Below are positions 62,275 to 64,000 of a stretch of 64,000 nucleotides of DNA, one piece after another; within the stretch, counting starts at the first letter, position 1; each line of letters begins with the position of its first letter. This stretch comes from Liopterus haemorrhoidalis (lineage: Eukaryota > Arthropoda > Insecta > Coleoptera > Dytiscidae), in NCBI GenBank assembly GCA_963971575.1, contig OZ020616.1, forward strand, positions 33,894,306 through 33,958,305. Reading direction: 5' to 3'. A program made the position numbers and the translations under genes. Under the pieces are notes generated by a model. That model was not told the origin of the DNA and ran no database searches. It saw only the letters and a program-made list of their open reading frames with translations.

Positions 62275-64000
62275 TAATGCCTTAAAAATTTAATTCAGCA
62301 GACGAATACTGCATGAGAATTTATTGGATCGACCTGTTGCTGACTCCGGTGTAATGTATCTTAAACGAAATTGCTACATTTTAAATCGTCTTATATAATA
62401 AACCGCTTTGTCTGTTATTCCGTATTCTGAACTCTTCGTATATACTTGAAAAATCTTGGAGTACTATAATAAAAGAAGCGTACGGTGCGAGGGATATCCA
62501 GTGACTTATGCTGATATATAAAATAAGAAAACAAATCTCCTTTGTCTTATCCTTTTTTTCAATTGAATTAATATTTGGGTTACGAGGAGACATCCTACTA
62601 AAATCTTGAAATAACTCACTTATTATCTTATTCTTATTTCTTATTATATTATAAAGTAGCTAGTTTGTATCTACGGGGTAATTTCAGAAACTATCGTACC
62701 GATTTAAAAAATTCTGGTGTCTCAAAATTAAATTACTGAAAAGATTAGAAAAATTCTTTTAACGGTAGATATCTTAGACCTACTTGAGTTAAATAGGCCA
62801 GCGCGACCACCTTATGTGCAGCGTAAGCAAACTAATGAACCGATTTGTAAAATTGTTCAGTGGTATACGACACAGAACTTGAGTAACATAGGTTATATCT
62901 GTTTTTCTCAATGGTGGGAGGGCATAGTATTTTATAATTTTAATTTCACGTACAAAAATATATATTACATAGTACTAATTAAATTTCAATAAAAAAATAT
63001 TGGTAATTGTCTAGTTTAAATATCTTATGCCTGTAGTACACGATGCGATTTCTCGTTCTGAATCTCGTGCGATTTATAGTACACAAATTATTGTATCGTT
63101 TACTACAGGATTTTCGTACGAGATCTTGTATGATATTGAAAACCAACCAATATTTATTGTCTCGACCTAAAATATTGGACAGAATGAACCAATAATGGCG
63201 TAGTATAAGATGCGCATATTCATGTGACCGTAGCGAACAACTGTTCATCTGCCAAACATATTTCGAGGTTATTTAGTATCAACTTTAGCAGTATTTTTTC
63301 TTATTTTGTTTAAAATAAATTGGATTTAGCTGTTCACATTCTTAGGATATTGATATATACGTTTGGATTTATTCAACATCTTATTATCCAACAATACTTA
63401 ACTAGTGACTTATCTAAGGTGACCATTAAACATTACAATCAGGGAAAAAAGTACCGGGGGAATTATTAAAAAAAAAAAATATTTTTTTTGGATTGTTATT
63501 TTTTTTTTTTAATTTATTTTCCACAAACTACTCTTGATTACAATTTCTATACTTCTCATTTATTTATTCAAGTTGGGTATTATGCATAAAATAAATTCAA
63601 CGAAATCATTATTAATATAATACGTTTTTATTTTCTTGAAACTATTTTATAACGATAATAATGACAACAATAATATTTTTCAATAAAGAAAAATCCTAGT
63701 TTTATAGACAAAAATAATAATAATAAAAAATAAATAAAATAATAATTCCCTTCAAATTCAAATGTAATAAATTAGAACAGAAAACTGTACGGCTTTGCGA
63801 ATCCAGGAGATTTACTAATTTGGGACAAAGATTAATATTATCAGTCTTCAAAAATTGGTTAACTATCTGTCCATTCTAGGTTATGTACAATTATTTGAAT
63901 TCTGTCAACTTACAAAAATAGACGTAGTGCGCATCACATATTCAAAGCGATAAATATTGGATTATATACTACAATAATTTTACATCCGATAATTCTGAAC
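62275..64000. other. AT-rich stretch at window end (gene C intron or upstream)
   Basis: No exon of gene C and no recognisable element. Poly(A/T) tracts occur at about 63470-63515. Confidence 0.4.

Overview
This is about 64 kb of AT-rich animal nuclear DNA. It has long introns, GT-AG splice sites, no operons and a very high load of transposable elements. The mix of elements points to an insect: a mauritiana-type mariner, a DD41D mariner, many short hAT and TTAA-flanked non-autonomous elements, a Helitron, a Penelope-like remnant, Jockey-like LINEs and short TTAGG runs. The order cannot be fixed from sequence alone; a beetle or a hemipteran is plausible.

The only cellular genes I can support are three paralogues on the minus strand, arranged head to tail. 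They encode 12-helix major facilitator superfamily (MFS) transporters of the synaptic-vesicle-glycoprotein-2 (SV2/SVOP) type. Gene A has its start-codon exon at 17561-17786 and its second exon at 10716-10878; its later exons lie left of the window or are lost. Gene B is essentially complete from its second coding exon (48939-49154) to its stop codon (29426-29428), with ten exons that join in frame to about 523 residues; its start-codon exon was not found. Gene C shows its last five exons (57951-60942) and continues right of the window. Intron phases agree wherever two copies can be compared, so the array arose by tandem duplication.

Layout. 0-1.26 kb: DD41D-type mariner with one stop codon. 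2.48-2.69 kb: TTAA-flanked short element. 3.1-5.7 kb: non-autonomous Helitron made of about six units of 400 bp. 6.4-7.7 kb: foldback-like element with 9-bp target duplications and an 89-bp tandem repeat carrying TTAGG runs. 8.2-10.5 kb: hAT MITE, tRNA-derived SINE and a dead mariner. 10.7-17.8 kb: gene A exons, whose 6.7-kb intron holds a 752-bp TTAA element, a broken Penelope-like element and a hAT relic containing a Tc1 element. 18.6-20.7 kb: an inverted-repeat transposon containing two LINE fragments. 21.1-23.8 kb: a young 5'-truncated Jockey-like LINE. 24.7-27.5 kb: dispersed repeats. 28.0-29.1 kb: minisatellite. 29.4-49.2 kb: gene B, with at least a dozen insertions in its introns. 50.7-51.6 kb: a three-level nest of DNA transposons. 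54.5 and 59.5 kb: solo LTRs. 57.9-60.9 kb: gene C. 61.0-62.3 kb: decayed LINE.

The transporters probably serve related roles moving small organic solutes across a membrane, but no substrate can be read from the sequence. I found no dedicated multi-gene system of a new kind. The most interesting structures are the paralogue array, two inverted Harbinger-like copies that flank two gene B exons, the composite and nested transposons with clear target-site duplications, and the internally repetitive Helitron and foldback elements. All coordinates and duplications were read by eye and no database search was run.
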